A stretch of 22,909 bases of DNA, taken from assembly GCA_004335635.1 (NCBI GenBank), contig QAXH01003564.1:5539-28447 (forward strand), read 5' to 3'. The notes below the pieces were generated by a model. It was not told where the DNA came from, did not search any database, and saw only the letters and a list, made by a program, of their open reading frames with translations. Within the stretch, counting starts at the first letter, position 1. Each line of letters starts with the position of its first letter. The DNA comes from Chloromonas sp. AAM2. Its lineage: Eukaryota > Chlorophyta > Chlorophyceae > Chlamydomonadales > Chlamydomonadaceae. This document shows positions 1 to 11,188 of the stretch, one piece after another. The translations under genes and the position numbers were made by a program.

Positions 1-4
1 TATG

Positions 5-15
5 CCCCCCCCCCC
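5..15. repeat. Homopolymer run of 11 C
   Basis: Eleven consecutive C residues lie at the left edge, in the presumed intron next to the minus-strand exon. It is a simple-sequence run with no evident function and is prone to length error in sequencing. Confidence 0.8.
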
Positions 16-71
16 AGTTGTAATGGCCCACATTGAAGGCAAGCCCATCAGCAGCCTCGTTCTGCACTCAC

Positions 72-183
72 TGCACACAGTTGCGAGCCTGGTCCTGCTG
101 TCTCTCCAGCACATGCCGCACACGCGCTTGCGGTGCGTGGGCAGCACAGCCGTCAGGTAGGCGGGTGTGTCGCTCATGACCAC
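72..183 (-). CDS. Internal exon of a partial gene, possible MYND-type zinc-finger protein
   Basis: Read on the minus strand, this stretch is open and has a good acceptor on its upstream side (GCTGCGCAG) and a perfect GTGAGT donor on its downstream side. In the frame starting at 183 it encodes a peptide beginning VVMSDTPAYLTAVLPTH, followed by RKRVCGMCW and, after 11 residues from the second Cys, another Cys next to the donor. C-x2-C-x11-C at an exon end, after a hydrophobic 'PAYLTAVL' stretch, resembles the start of the MYND finger in SET/MYND (SMYD-like) proteins, where more cysteines would lie in the next exon. That exon would be outside the window. I found no matching upstream exon between 184 and 1500. 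The exon itself is moderately supported; the family is a guess. Confidence 0.3.
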
Positions 184-1573
184 CTGCGCAGCCATGCAGC
201 ACCGGGAAGGGGTTGGAACTGGGTGCGCGTATGGCTCATCACAAACGGCTTCCTGCTGACCTTAGCTCAATAACCTAACCACCCAGCAACAACAGCTGCA
301 AGTGTGCTGTAAACCATCAGCTTCTCAATGCCTTGCGAGTGCATGGCGGCAGGATCACGACCGGTTGTGCATCAGGCATCAGTCACATGGTTGCTCGCAG
401 CTGCAGAGTGAACCAATCGGGGTGTGTACGTGGGTCGCCCTCACCTCGTCACTGGAAATGTGCCTGGATGCTACCAAATGGCGGCCCCTGTGTAGCAGTG
501 TGAAAAACAGGGGTGCTCACCAGACCTCCTGAGCTTGCGTCACTGTTCGGTTTTCATCCATACCAGTTGCTGTATTGAAAAAAACAAAAAAACCAAATAC
601 CAGTCACTGAGGATACTCAAACTGTCCCAGAACTGGCAAACTTCTTTTTTTGTGTATTGCAGTCTTCATGAGGACCCCTACGATTTTCTTTCTGTGTACG
701 AAGCATCTGGGGACAGCGTGACATATGACAGCGGTTTCCAATCAACGGAAATAAATTGGTAAGGATCCTTCCTCTGTTGCCCTCCTGTTCAGCTAACATC
801 AAACATGCTCTCATAACTGTTGGCTGCATCACTAAGTTTGTTTACTGTCCACTAAACGCCTGAAACATCAACTGAACGCCTAGGAGGCTTGGGCACCTGG
901 CAGGATTGAGGACCTGCTTTGACAGACCTGGTACTGGGCTGAAGTCTCAATTGAACTACAAGGCTCCAGCAATTTCAACTGGACCTGCCGCGTGCATGCA
1001 TCAGCTTGCCTGGAGGGCTCGTTGCGGAGAAGCACTGGCACCCCCTCCACCAGCCAACTAGCTCGACTGTCCATGGAGCTGTTGATGTCCATCGCTCCCT
1101 ACTCCAACCTTGGCAATCACAGCATGCAGGCCCAACAGCGATGGGTTCACTGTACTGCTTACTTATCAGACTGCGGAGGAAGCAGCAGTAGGGTCAGCAG
1201 GACCAGCAAAAGAGGCAGTGACAGTCCTAAAGAGGAAGAGCACAGTGTTGGGCCCTGGCTCGTTGCACGTAAAGCCCAGTTTGCATTGGCTTTAGGATTG
1301 TCTTTGACACATCGGCCCGTGTAACATGAGACAAGCAACAGGGAAGCACATTTCATCACGTGACTCTTCATCACGTGCGCCGGCGTTTCAGCTCATTTTA
1401 GAGTTGAACTCCGCAACTCTCAAGCTTGTAACAGGGGCAACCGAGCAGGTGTGCACCCCTGTGGCTGTCCAGGCTGGGTACTTCTGATTGCTTCGCATCT
1501 CCGGCCCAAACCCTAAGGCTTAAAATTCAAAACCGGGAGAGAGTTGAGCTCATTTGACCGCTGCTCCACGAAC
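184..1573. other. Intergenic or 5'-flank region without a recognisable gene
   Basis: Short open frames occur on both strands, but none shows a family motif, consistent codon bias or paired splice sites that I can defend. The right part must contain the promoter and 5' leader of the ClpX gene; the left part may contain further upstream exons of the minus-strand gene at 72-183. An imperfect direct repeat of an 'ACGCCT' phrase occurs around 855-885. No clear TATA box or other element could be assigned. Confidence 0.5.
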
Positions 1574-4500
1574 ATGTCGCTCTTTGGTCGTTCAGTACTG
1601 TGCGTGCTGCGAGGAACAAGGTCACAGGTACGCGCGCAATCAATGCGTCATCATCACAACTACATGCATTCGCAAACTTGCCCAGCACATCGCTAAGCAG
1701 CAGATGAAACAGCCAAAAGTCAGCAGGTGGGCCTACGGTGCTGCTGGTGAAGTAATTCATGTCCTGGCAATCGGTCTTTATTAATTGTATACCGGTAACT
1801 CAAGTGGGAAGTGCGGTTCTGCACTGGCACAGCCACTGTAATTTGTGTTTAGAACACAAGCGCATGGTGGTTGTAGTGTCCAATTCTCTGAGTGTACCCT
1901 ACCCTTTCCGTCCGCCAGATAGGGTTTGCACGCAGCCAACCTTGTTCAGCTTGCTTGCACCATAATACGTTACTGACTGCAGGCGTCAAGCGCTTTCGCA
2001 ACTCAATGGGGATTCCCAAGAGAGGTCGGTGGAGGCGTGTCCAGCCCTGGACCTTTGAAGGCATCATGCCGCCTGACACCAACGCATGGTTCTCGGTGCA
2101 GCCAGCAGCACATGCCAGCATCAATTGTCAAAAACACCATCAAGTATAGCTGGCCTGGAGGCCTGCATCTAGCAATGTCAAGGCCACTATGCAGTTTTGG
2201 TTGTGTTGGAGCTGGACGTGATTATTCAGGGTATATCAGCTCAGCACCCAATGTTATTATCCAATTACCTGATTTTGCACGCGATGAAAGTAATAATTGC
2301 CCGCTTACAGGGAATGGCTCATCCACGGTCAATTCATGAAGACAAATGCTTTTGGATGCACGCAGGCATCCGGATTCTCGTCAGTGGCCCTTGGCCCATC
2401 CCCTGAATTTGATGCTTCCTCGGCCCCTGAGGAGATTGCGGGTACTGCAGGCACCGCGTCAGAGTACCGTCACAGCTCGTACCCCTCGGCCCTGGGGCAC
2501 AACTCCACGCTGGAGGCCATCCCCCAGTTCGGGGGCTCCACCACCAACACTGTCACCTCAAACCACAACTGGGGTGTGGCCCGTGTGCCGACACCCAGGG
2601 AAATGGCAAGTGCTAGGGACTGTACTGTGCGTATCACACTGTCAGAGGCCCTTCATCCTGTCAGTTACGGTTTTGCCGGCTCTGACAAGCATCAACTGTT
2701 GACGATGGTGCGAGGAGCATGAATTAATTAGGGCCTTTATTGCAAAGCCGTACAGTACTGGCTCTGGCAACCATGTCAGTGACCGGCTTGTGGTAGATGG
2801 CGCTGTGCCTGTGCGCCCGTGTTGCAGGTTGAAGCGCTGGACCAGTGGGTTGTGGGTCAGCCTCATGCCAAGAAGGTGCGTCACATGCACAATACCTATA
2901 CTAGTGCATCTGTACGGGCAATGGTATCGGGTTGCTCGCTGGTCCTCACTCAGCGTGACTTCAGAAAATGCAATGCCCAGCACTCTTGTATTGGTTTCAC
3001 TCGGCCGCTGTGGCCGGTCCCACAGGTCCTGTGTGTGGCCACCCACAACCACTACAAGCGCATCCTTCAGCGCCAGAAGCAGGAGCCCCTCAGGCGGCCG
3101 GCACACGAGCGCACACCACCTGGTGGCGCGGGCGGTTCATCGCACCAGTACAGCGCCCCACACTTCACCGAGGTATCACTTCGCCTGACAGACAGAGTCT
3201 TGTTATCAAGCAACATGCGGTGTCAGGGTCAGGCTTGCTCAAAGCAGCGGTTTTAGACAAAACATCATGTGCACTGGACTGTCTAGCTGTGAAGTACCCA
3301 GTGGCCTAGCACAGCATGGGACCGCATCCACTGTCCGACGCTAGATGACCAGGCTGACCAGGCGTTGTCTGTAACGCTGAAATCCACTGCCCCAGTACTC
3401 TCTGACCGCTGATTGTTGCACCTGGTCAGCAACTGACTCACAGCTAAAGCTGTGGCACCTTGGTCGATCCTGCCGCTAGAATGACACGCACCGACCTGGA
3501 CAGCCACTCTCGGGCACACTTTCTCCCGCGCACAAACACACTCATTGTCGCGCACATGCGCGTGCGCACACACACATACACACACACACATCTGGCTTGT
3601 CCCCTGCAGCATGAGGTGCGCACGCCCCCGCCCTATGGCACCCCCGTGCACAACGAGCCGCCTCCCTCACAGCAGTTCAACAGCTTCGAGGGCCCCTCCT
3701 ACAACCCCTCAACGCACTCCAGTCTGGGCCAACCTGGCCCGGGCGAACACACCCGCAGCATGCCGCGGCAAGAGGTGGCACGCCTGGGGGTGGCGCCCAC
3801 CGCAGGTCAGTCAGACAGGCCCTGGCTGCTGGTGCAGGCCCCCCAGCTGGAACATTGACGTGTTGGCAATGCTGCCTGCCTCAATGCTAGAGCCTGCTGT
3901 TGCCGCCTGCCTTGGTGGATGGGCATGCAATCAGATGCGAGCCCTGCCCGCCAGATCAAGCCACCACGTTCACGCACTCACCCCATGCCTCACTGCTGCA
4001 CTCCTGCAGGCCTACACGGCCCGCACCCCGGTCACCATGACCGTGTAACGCGTGGTGCGCCCAGCAGCGGTAGGCTGGGCATGACCCCCGCTGCAACCCC
4101 AGGGGCGGTGACGGGCGGGGACGGCGGCGGTAGCGGTATGTCAGGCGGCTCCGGAGCGCCAGGCAACAGGAGCATCAACGAGCTGTTCTCCATTGAGGAT
4201 GGGGTGGAGGTGGACAAGTCAAACATCGTCATGCTGGTGGGTCAGGTGGTCCAGAGCACGCGCACAGGACATGTGTGCGGACAACCAGGCTAGGCAAAGT
4301 GGTGGAGACTGGTGCTAGAACGCTCAGGGTCCCAGCATCCACAGCTTGCTTGCAGTTGGGCCCTTGCGCCCACCGCCCATACATGTGGTTGCCACTCTCT
4401 CCCCCTGCAGGGCCCCACCGGCAGCGGCAAGACGCTCCTGGCCAAGACGCTGGCCAAGCTGGTCAACGTGCCCTTCGCCATGGCGGACGCGACCACACTC

Positions 4501-6924
4501 ACACAGGTGTGCAACTCAAGGCAAACACAGGGAGAGTTGGCGCGCACGCTGCTGCACCTACCCGACCTGTAAGGCTGTGTTTTGCAGGCCAGGCCCCGGC
4601 ATGTATACAAATCCTTGGCCTATCGACGGCTTGTTTTATTCGCTTGTTGCCCACGATCAGGACTATGGCTGGGTTGTAAGGTCCCTCCAATCCACGTGTG
4701 TTGTGTTGTGTTGTTCCAGGCCGGTTACGTGGGCGATGACGCCGAGTCCATTCTGTACAAGCTGCTGCAGGTACGGCGCAGCAGGGACTGCACCAGTGCC
4801 AGGGCGAGGGGGCAGGACACGAGCCACGCCAGCGTAGCAGCGTAAAGATAGGCAGCAAGGGATTGACCCGCCTGCAGCTGAATTTCTTTGCATGCAAGAG
4901 TATGTCATGGGATGAGTTGTCTGGCTGGTGCAGTCATGGGCTGCTCCAGTAACATGTGCCCCCCTGGCCGCAGGCATGCAACTTCCAGGTAGACGTCGCG
5001 CAACAAGGCATCGTATACATCGACGAGATTGTGAGTGACGCGGTGTGGTAATAGTATTGCGTACCAGGTTGTCTGAGTGTGCGCACAGTGATGCTGAGTC
5101 CCAGCTGTCTGCTGGCATTGCTCAACATCATGGGCATCTGAAGCCTTTTGAGTGCAGTCATTTAGATGATACACCTAGGGCCTCAAGGTGTTTGTTTGTG
5201 ACTGCTTTTCGCAGGACAAGATTGCCAAGAAAGGCGCAGACGGGTTCACCGTGACCAGGGATGTGAGCGGCGAGGGCGTGCAGCAGGCGCTGCTCAAGAT
5301 GCTCGAGGGGGCGGTGGTCAACGTGCCCGAGAAGGGAGGCAGGAAGAACCCTAGGGGAGAGTTCATCCAGGTGTGTGCCCCACACAGCAGCTGCGGAGCA
5401 CGGTCGCAGCTGGGGAATGGCGAACAGGCAGTCATGTCTGGTTTGGGTCTGTTGACAGCGCTGCATTTGGGTAGTGTGGTGGGCATGTACTTTCAGGACA
5501 AGACCTGATGCTTGTCATCCCTACTGTGTGTGCACGTAGTCGGTGGGCTTTTGGTTGGCTGGCACACTTGAGTGTGCAGTGCTGAGGTGCCGCTGTGTTG
5601 TGCGGTGTGCGGTTGCAGGTGGACACCAAGGACATCCTGTTCATTGTGGGTGGCGCCTTCATCGACCTGGACAGGCAGATCATGGACACGCGGGTGCAGG
5701 CGTCGCTGGGGTTTGGCAACCAGGTGATTGCTCAACGAGGCTGTGTGACCCTCCTGCGGTTCTGTCCGTGGGGCCGCTGCACAGTGGTCAATGAACAAGG
5801 TTGGCTCTTGATTCCATCCTCGCCCTACTGTGGCTTTGCCCACGTTGCTGCTAGATAGTGCAGCTGCGTGCGGCTATGTTGTATGGCCTTGTGCTGTACC
5901 ATTGACTAGGGGCGTGTCGTGCGTGTTGCAGGTGCGGCCGCGCGACATGGGTAGGGCGGGCGGGTCCAAAATTGGCTCCGACATCCTGCGGCAGGTGGAG
6001 CACACGGACCTCATTCACTATGGCCTCATCCCCGAGTTTGTGGGCCGACTGCCCATTGTCGTGAGCTTGCAGGTGGGGCATGGGCACAGCGTGAGTGGGA
6101 GCCTCTGTTTGTGTGCGAGCCTGAGACGTTGGGCGGTGCTGCAGGCATCACGTGGAAGTCCAGCACAATGTGTGCCAGACAGCGTGATGACCGCCCTGTC
6201 GCTGGCGATCTGTGTCTGGATGTTTCACTTAACGTGTGGAAAGATGGGTGGAAAGTAGCACGCACGTTGGTCAAGGCGCATGCACACTAACACACCGCCA
6301 CACCCTGCGTATGTGCAGGAGTTGACGGAGGACGAGCTGGTGCGTGTGCTGACGGAGCCGCGCCACGCGCTGTGCAAGCAGTACAAGCGGCTGCTGGCCA
6401 TGAGCGACGCGCACCTGGTCTACACACGCCCTGCACTGAGGGCCATTGCCCGGCAGGCCATGAAGAAGGGCACGGGCACTCGCGGCCTGAGGTGCATCAT
6501 GGAGGCACTGCTCACTGACGCCATGTTCGAGGTGGGAAGGCATGCAGGGCTTTTAAGGTGGTGTGTCGTTGCCCCAGGCCTCGCCAATGTTACCATTGGC
6601 ACGCCCCATTGTCTTGACGGTCAATCACAATCCGGCTACCGTGTCACATCAGATAGGCCATGCCATGCACACTACATTGTCCCGTCTTGTCTTGCTTGAA
6701 CGTGGGGTTTTCCATCCCGTCGTGTGCTTGTATGCGCTTACCCTCGGTGTGCGTGTTTGCAGATCCCTGACCTTCCCCAGGACGGTCGCATGACCACAGT
6801 GGTAGTGCTGGACGAGCCCACGGTGCAGGAGGGGCGGCCCGCGCGGGTTCTGACGGGCGCGGCGGCGCAGGAGTTTCTGGCCGAGGAGGATTACATTGAG
6901 CCGCTGGTGGCGGAGGTGCGCTGA
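1574..6924 (+). CDS. CLPX: ATP-dependent Clp protease ATP-binding subunit ClpX, probably mitochondrial
   Basis: AAA+ unfoldase that recognises, unfolds and feeds proteins to ClpP. My model has 15 exons: 1574-1627, 1983-2143, 2311-2605, 2828-2875, 3026-3172, 3610-3805, 4010-4236, 4411-4506, 4720-4770, 4974-5030, 5215-5370, 5619-5723, 5932-6072, 6319-6531 and 6763-6924 (TGA), giving 702 residues with all phases consistent. Visible motifs: linker PTPREM plus [16 protein letters not shown] (about 165-186), Walker A GPTGSGKT (377-384), pore loop GYVG (410-413), Walker B IVYIDE (438-443), an LGF loop for ClpP docking (526-528), Arg finger in GLIPEFVGR (R570) and sensor 2 in GTGTRGLR (R633). Exon 1 encodes only a short basic, hydrophobic leader ([18 protein letters not shown]), which suits a mitochondrial presequence. 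A Gly/Pro/Ser-rich insert of over 100 residues lies before the AAA core. No C4 zinc-binding domain is evident. Exons 4-15 are very secure; exons 1-3 are a best guess. Confidence 0.95.
2606..2827 (+). other. Probable GC-AG intron of the ClpX gene (intron 3)
   Basis: The exon ending with codons for PREM is followed directly by GCAAGT, the usual donor of GC-AG introns, and the intron ends with GTTGCAG. This junction gives PTPREM joined to [11 protein letters not shown], which is the expected ClpX order. The nearest GT (2610-2611) would leave the wrong phase and read into a stop. Confidence 0.75.
3567..3590. repeat. (CA)n microsatellite in ClpX intron 5
   Basis: Twelve dinucleotide units, CA with a single TA interruption, lie in the 437-bp intron between the exons ending at 3172 and starting at 3610. 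An alternating CG/TG stretch immediately precedes it. It is ordinary intron simple sequence. Confidence 0.95.
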
Positions 6925-7358
6925 GACCTTTGCGAGGAGGAGGGCACACTCACTGCCTGCAGTGGGCGTGAGCTCAGTGAGGTGCTGGACCACCAACGTT
7001 TCACCCGGCACTGATGATCAGCCCAGGATCGGCGTGTGCGCACGCGAGTCTCGCCTGCATCCTCTCCGGGGATGCGGTGCCAAGCCTTCACCGTCAGAGC
7101 AAGCATCAGGCCTGGCAGGCCCGGGGCGTGCAGGATAGTCAGTCTTGACCCACCTGCTCAAGCCATGGGATTGTGTAGCGGATGTCAAGCGTGGGCCAGT
7201 CTGCCTCCAGTCTGGGTGCCTCAAGCTTCAGCCAGTGTCAGCTACGCCTCGTAAGGGCATGTGTGCGGGGCCCAACAGGTGGCCAGGCTCTGCGCGGCAG
7301 TCCCTGCCCCCTCCTGGAACGCTCTCAGCTGTTGTCATGACTAGGGCGTGTCAGTGTA

Positions 7359-7376
7359 GCTCTAACTAGTTAGAGC
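7359..7376. repeat. 18-bp perfect palindrome
   Basis: GCTCTAACTAGTTAGAGC equals its own reverse complement without a spacer. It lies about 435 bp after the ClpX stop. It could be a dimeric protein site or chance; there is no loop, so it is a poor RNA hairpin. Confidence 0.85.
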
Positions 7377-8538
7377 CAGGGTGAGCTGCCAATGGATGTC
7401 AGGCGTGCAAGGACTGCACATGGAGATGAGGGATGCAGGACTTGGTACAAAGGAACTTGGACAGAGAGATTCATTCGCTTTTTTGTGCTGGCTGGTGGCT
7501 GCATCCGTGTTGTACGATCGTTGTTGATGCTTATATGGAATTAGAAACTTATCAGTCCTGTTCTGCCCAGCAGGCCGGCCCTTTTTTGGCTTGTATGCGT
7601 GCGACAAGCGCCTCAGGAAACCGCGGGTCAGGTGTGTTCAGCACGAAATTGTGTGTAGCAGGCTAGCAACCGGCCCCTGTGGCTACGCCGTGATGCCACC
7701 TGGGACACCCGGCATCCACCCAGACTTCACAATGCCCTGACAAAGCTTTCATCAGCTGGACGAATATTTCTGTGGCATGAGCAAAAAAAAAGTGGTTGTG
7801 AGAACCTTTTGTGTACAATACGACGTGTAGGTTCATGGGCATACATGTGACATTGAACCACTGAGCCAGGCACGAGGTCTCGCTCGTCTGGAGCCAGGCA
7901 GGTTGAATGAGAGAGTGGTTTGAATGATTGGGTGAAGCTGACTGAATCAACCTGTTCATCATTGTGCATGGGCTGTGTCTTGCAATGGTCTGTTTTACTG
8001 ACTTTGAATTTACTGGTCTGGAACTGAGTTTGTCGAAGCTGTACCCATGACCTTGGGTGCTGGTTCTGGCGCTGTACATTTCCTTACCTGGCATGTATCC
8101 TTGCAGTGAGGTATCTTGTTCTCATGACCCTCGTCCGAGATGCCCTGGGGCAGGGCGCATTGGTGATGGGCTGTCGTGTACTTGACAAACAGCTCTCATG
8201 ACGATTGAAAATCCTGCTCATTCTACTGCTATGTAAGGCTTATTATGAGGTGATGCTGAGAACCCTTTTCCCGTCAGAATCATCATGCTCCACAGTGACG
8301 CCCCGCACTCGTGCCTTCACGCCAGCTTGGTTGACTGCCCCGTCTGCAAGGTGCTCTTTGTATGTTGAAGTCTTCTGCATGCTGTGACAGGCAAGCGGCA
8401 ACACCCGCTTTGATCCTGCAAGCTCTGAACATGCAGTTGGGCGCTCTCAGCACATGAATCTGGCAATTTCAGTGCCCTCACTTGAGTCGGTGTTAGGCTG
8501 TTCAAGGCTGCAACCAACCTGAACCAATCAGGCTGAGC

Positions 8539-8543
8539 TTACA
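8539..8543 (-). terminator. Candidate TGTAA polyadenylation signal for the Ycf66 gene
   Basis: TGTAA on the minus strand, about 400 bp beyond the stop codon at 8943. TGTAA is the common signal in chlorophyte nuclear genes. A 5-mer is frequent by chance, so only position and strand support it. Confidence 0.35.
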
Positions 8544-8942
8544 TATTGTGATCGGACACCAGCAACAACAACACAGCCCTCACAACTGGTGCCGGCACAA
8601 ACAGCACGTAAAGACATTCAGCCTGTGCAGTTATGCCTGGAAATACTCGTGCATAGCGTAGCACTTGAGCACCGACATTGATTGTTTGAAAAGTAGTAAA
8701 ATGCTAACAAGTTACCTAAGACAGCAAGCATCTACACGTTAAGCTCGGTAAGCTAGGAGCAGGGAGAGACACTGCATGTGTCAGGGGTGGCAGCTCAGTG
8801 CAACCGAGCTTAACGCCTGGAACACCCGATGCCATGCTGAACAGCGTACTGCTCCCTGCTATTCATAATCATCTTCAATGACACAACGTGTACAGCAGAG
8901 GGCTGCAACACCGATCAATGTTTAAAGCACTCGGCCCTAGCC

Positions 8943-11188
8943 TCACTCCCAGTCATCAATGCGTTCCATGACCCTGCGCTCCATGAGCCGAGGCAGGGCC
9001 TGTACGGGCTGTGCGGCAGGGGCCGCCTGGGGTGCGCTGTACGCGCCTGGGGCCGCCTGGCTGCTCTCCTCCGGCCTGCGGTACCCGGTGTACTGTTCAG
9101 TCTGGGCAGCCTGGTATGCGTCCGCCGCTGGTGCATACATGCCATAACCGTCACCTGCTGCGGCCACATAGTAGGGATCCTCTGGCCCACCGCCTGCCTG
9201 CGCAACCTGCATGCCGTCCACCGGCATGTACTCGCCGTACTGAACCTGTGAGGGCACTGCGGCCGCGTACTGCCCGTCAGCTGGCAGCTGCTGCGGCCAC
9301 TGCTGGTCAGCGCCAGCGTCGTACTGCCCAGTACTGCTGCCGTACTGCCATGGCGCAGCGCCACTGCTCGAGGCCACAGGCGCCTGCATGCCCTGCTGCT
9401 GCATACCGTACTGCATGGCACCAGCCCCATTCATCCAGGGGTACTGCTGGTCTTGAGCTGGCGGTAGGTACCCACCTGGAGGCGCCTGCATGGGCTGCTG
9501 GGGCTGCTGTGGGTATCCTGGCTGCTGCTGTTGTGGCGCCCCTTGCATGAACCCCTGCTGTGGCTGAACTGCCCCCGTAAAGGCTGTCATCCAGTCGGGC
9601 ACCCCCCCCTGCTGCGGCTGTTGTGGTTGCAAGCCGGGTTGAGCTGCGCTCTGCATGTCTGTGGGCGAGGGCATCCAGCCTGCCTTGGCGCCTTGTTGTG
9701 GCGGTGGCAGCATGCCCTGAGTCTCCATCTCCTCCTCCTTGGACCGCAATCGAAATGTCTCAATGCCATACCACACAGCAACAGATGTCGTCAAGGCCTG
9801 CATGCGCAGTCACCGTACCAGATGTAAGGCGAAACGGCGGCAATTTAGTGCGATTGGTACAGTGTGAACATGAAACAGCGGCTGTCTGATGACAGGGCAC
9901 AGGCTGTGAAGGGAGCACCTGGTCCTTGCCCAGGGATTGCAGACATCGTTACATGCACTCCCATGCTTCGTCAAAACATGAGGATTATTGTAACAAAATA
10001 CTTTTCCAAACATGACAGAAACACGAGGACAAGTTTGATTTGATCTTGAACACGAGACTTTCCACAAGAGCGTTTTACAATCAGTTTCCAACGTGCAAGG
10101 CAGTGAAAACAAGCCTGGACTCCTGTCTGCTTGGTATCATATCACACATCAGCCATGGTGCACGCTTGACAGCAGCACACTGCCGCAGTGACGGCTTGAA
10201 AGGGCTTGAAGTCAAATCATCACTGGGTTGCATGCAGCCCGGCAACATATTTCGAAACACACGACTTCACCGTGACTTGACAGGAGGGCTGAGATGAATT
10301 GATTAGCTCGTGTTGATTTTGAGAAACTACAATAGTGTTTTAAGCCCTTGCAGCCAGAAATCACAGCACGTGAGCACGTGCCCTGCAAAGGGCTTGACGG
10401 GGCTTTCCTGCCATGCCCACCTGGCACAGGAGCAGCAGTGGGTCCAGGCGCCAGCCCTGGAAGATGAGAGTGCTGCCCACAATGGAGATCATGGCCGCCA
10501 CCACAATGTCTGCATCGCGCGACACCTTGGTCTGCAGGTTCCGCATCTGCAAATGAACAGTGAAAGGTGCAGCTAGTTTGATTGCCCTGCTGAGTGTCTT
10601 GTCCCATTGTCCATGTGTGCTGTTTCATGTGGACTTGAAGTGGCAATTCATGGGATGGAGCGTGATGTAGTTGTGCGTCATTATGCCACCCTGCATGTGT
10701 GCACCAGGGTTTGAAAGGCACACTCACTTGCAGGAGGAGGACACCACACCCTATAAGAATGGCACCAAGCACCAGGGAAGGGCTGGCAAAATCCACATTG
10801 ACCATGGCCTTGGCTGTGACTGTCAACTGCCGAGAGGTTCGTCCAGGTGCTGCGAACCTCCTACACCGCCTGGGTTTGCATGGACCTATGCTGGTTGTCA
10901 ACACTGCACGTGTCGCCAGGTTTGCACAGCGCGCTCCTCGAGTGCCCTGTGCACACAGAATCAGTAGCAGGTGGTCCTGCAGGGCTCTGCATTCGACATG
11001 CTGGGACTCATAAGCAGACCAAGTGCACCCACTTGGTATGATGCATGAAAAGGGAAGATACGCCGGCAAGCACCGCCCAAGTTCCAGCAACCCTGCGATA
11101 ATCAAACCATCCAGTCTTATACTCCATGTATTGTTTTATGGTGCTGTCGCAGAATCAATCAGCGTACCTGTGCATTTGCCCGCATCAT
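8943..11188 (-). CDS. ycf66: Nuclear-encoded Ycf66-family thylakoid/plastid membrane protein
   Basis: Four exons in transcription order: 11188-11168, 10946-10728, 10546-10421 and 9797-8943 (TGA), all phase 0, 406 residues. Residues 1-54 are rich in Arg, Ala, Thr and Ser with hardly any acidic residues and end LTVTAKA, as expected of a chloroplast transit peptide. The core (about 55-145) begins MVNVDFASPSLVLGAILIG and includes SRDADI, then LIFQGWRLDP (107-116), then a helix ending VWYGIETFRLRSKEEE; this order of hydrophobic helices around FQGWRLDP is the hallmark of Ycf66. The family's function is unknown; members occur in cyanobacteria and in some plastid genomes. Residues about 146-392 are a low-complexity tail rich in Gln, Pro, Gly, Tyr, Met and Ala, ending in a charged ERRVMERIDDWE. 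The start was chosen because no in-frame ATG precedes the core within exon 2, while a 21-nt upstream exon with ATGATG and a GTACGC donor joins in frame. The core call is firm; exon 1 is likely but inferred. Confidence 0.88.

Larger units (their letters stand above)
6925..8942. other. Convergent intergenic region (ClpX and Ycf66 3' ends)
   Basis: Two genes converge here, so the stretch should hold both 3' untranslated regions. No open frame with family resemblance or codon bias was seen on either strand. On the plus strand the first TGTAA, the usual chlorophyte polyadenylation signal, lies only at 8232-8236, about 1.3 kb after the ClpX stop, so the true ClpX 3' end is unclear. An 18-bp perfect palindrome lies at 7359-7376. 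Confidence 0.6.

Noticed and set aside
3460..4048. Overlapping plus-strand open frames through the CA repeat
   Set aside because: They cross a ClpX intron and shadow exons 6 and 7 in the wrong frame.
9011..9550. Long plus-strand open frame (179 residues)
   Set aside because: It is antisense to the low-complexity tail of the Ycf66 protein, where CAG/CTG-rich codons keep several frames open; it has no motif.
10212..11105. Single long minus-strand open frame containing the Ycf66 N-terminal core
   Set aside because: It has no in-frame ATG before the core (it opens with TTG), and it runs through clear splice donors and acceptors; the four-exon model explains the family sequence better.
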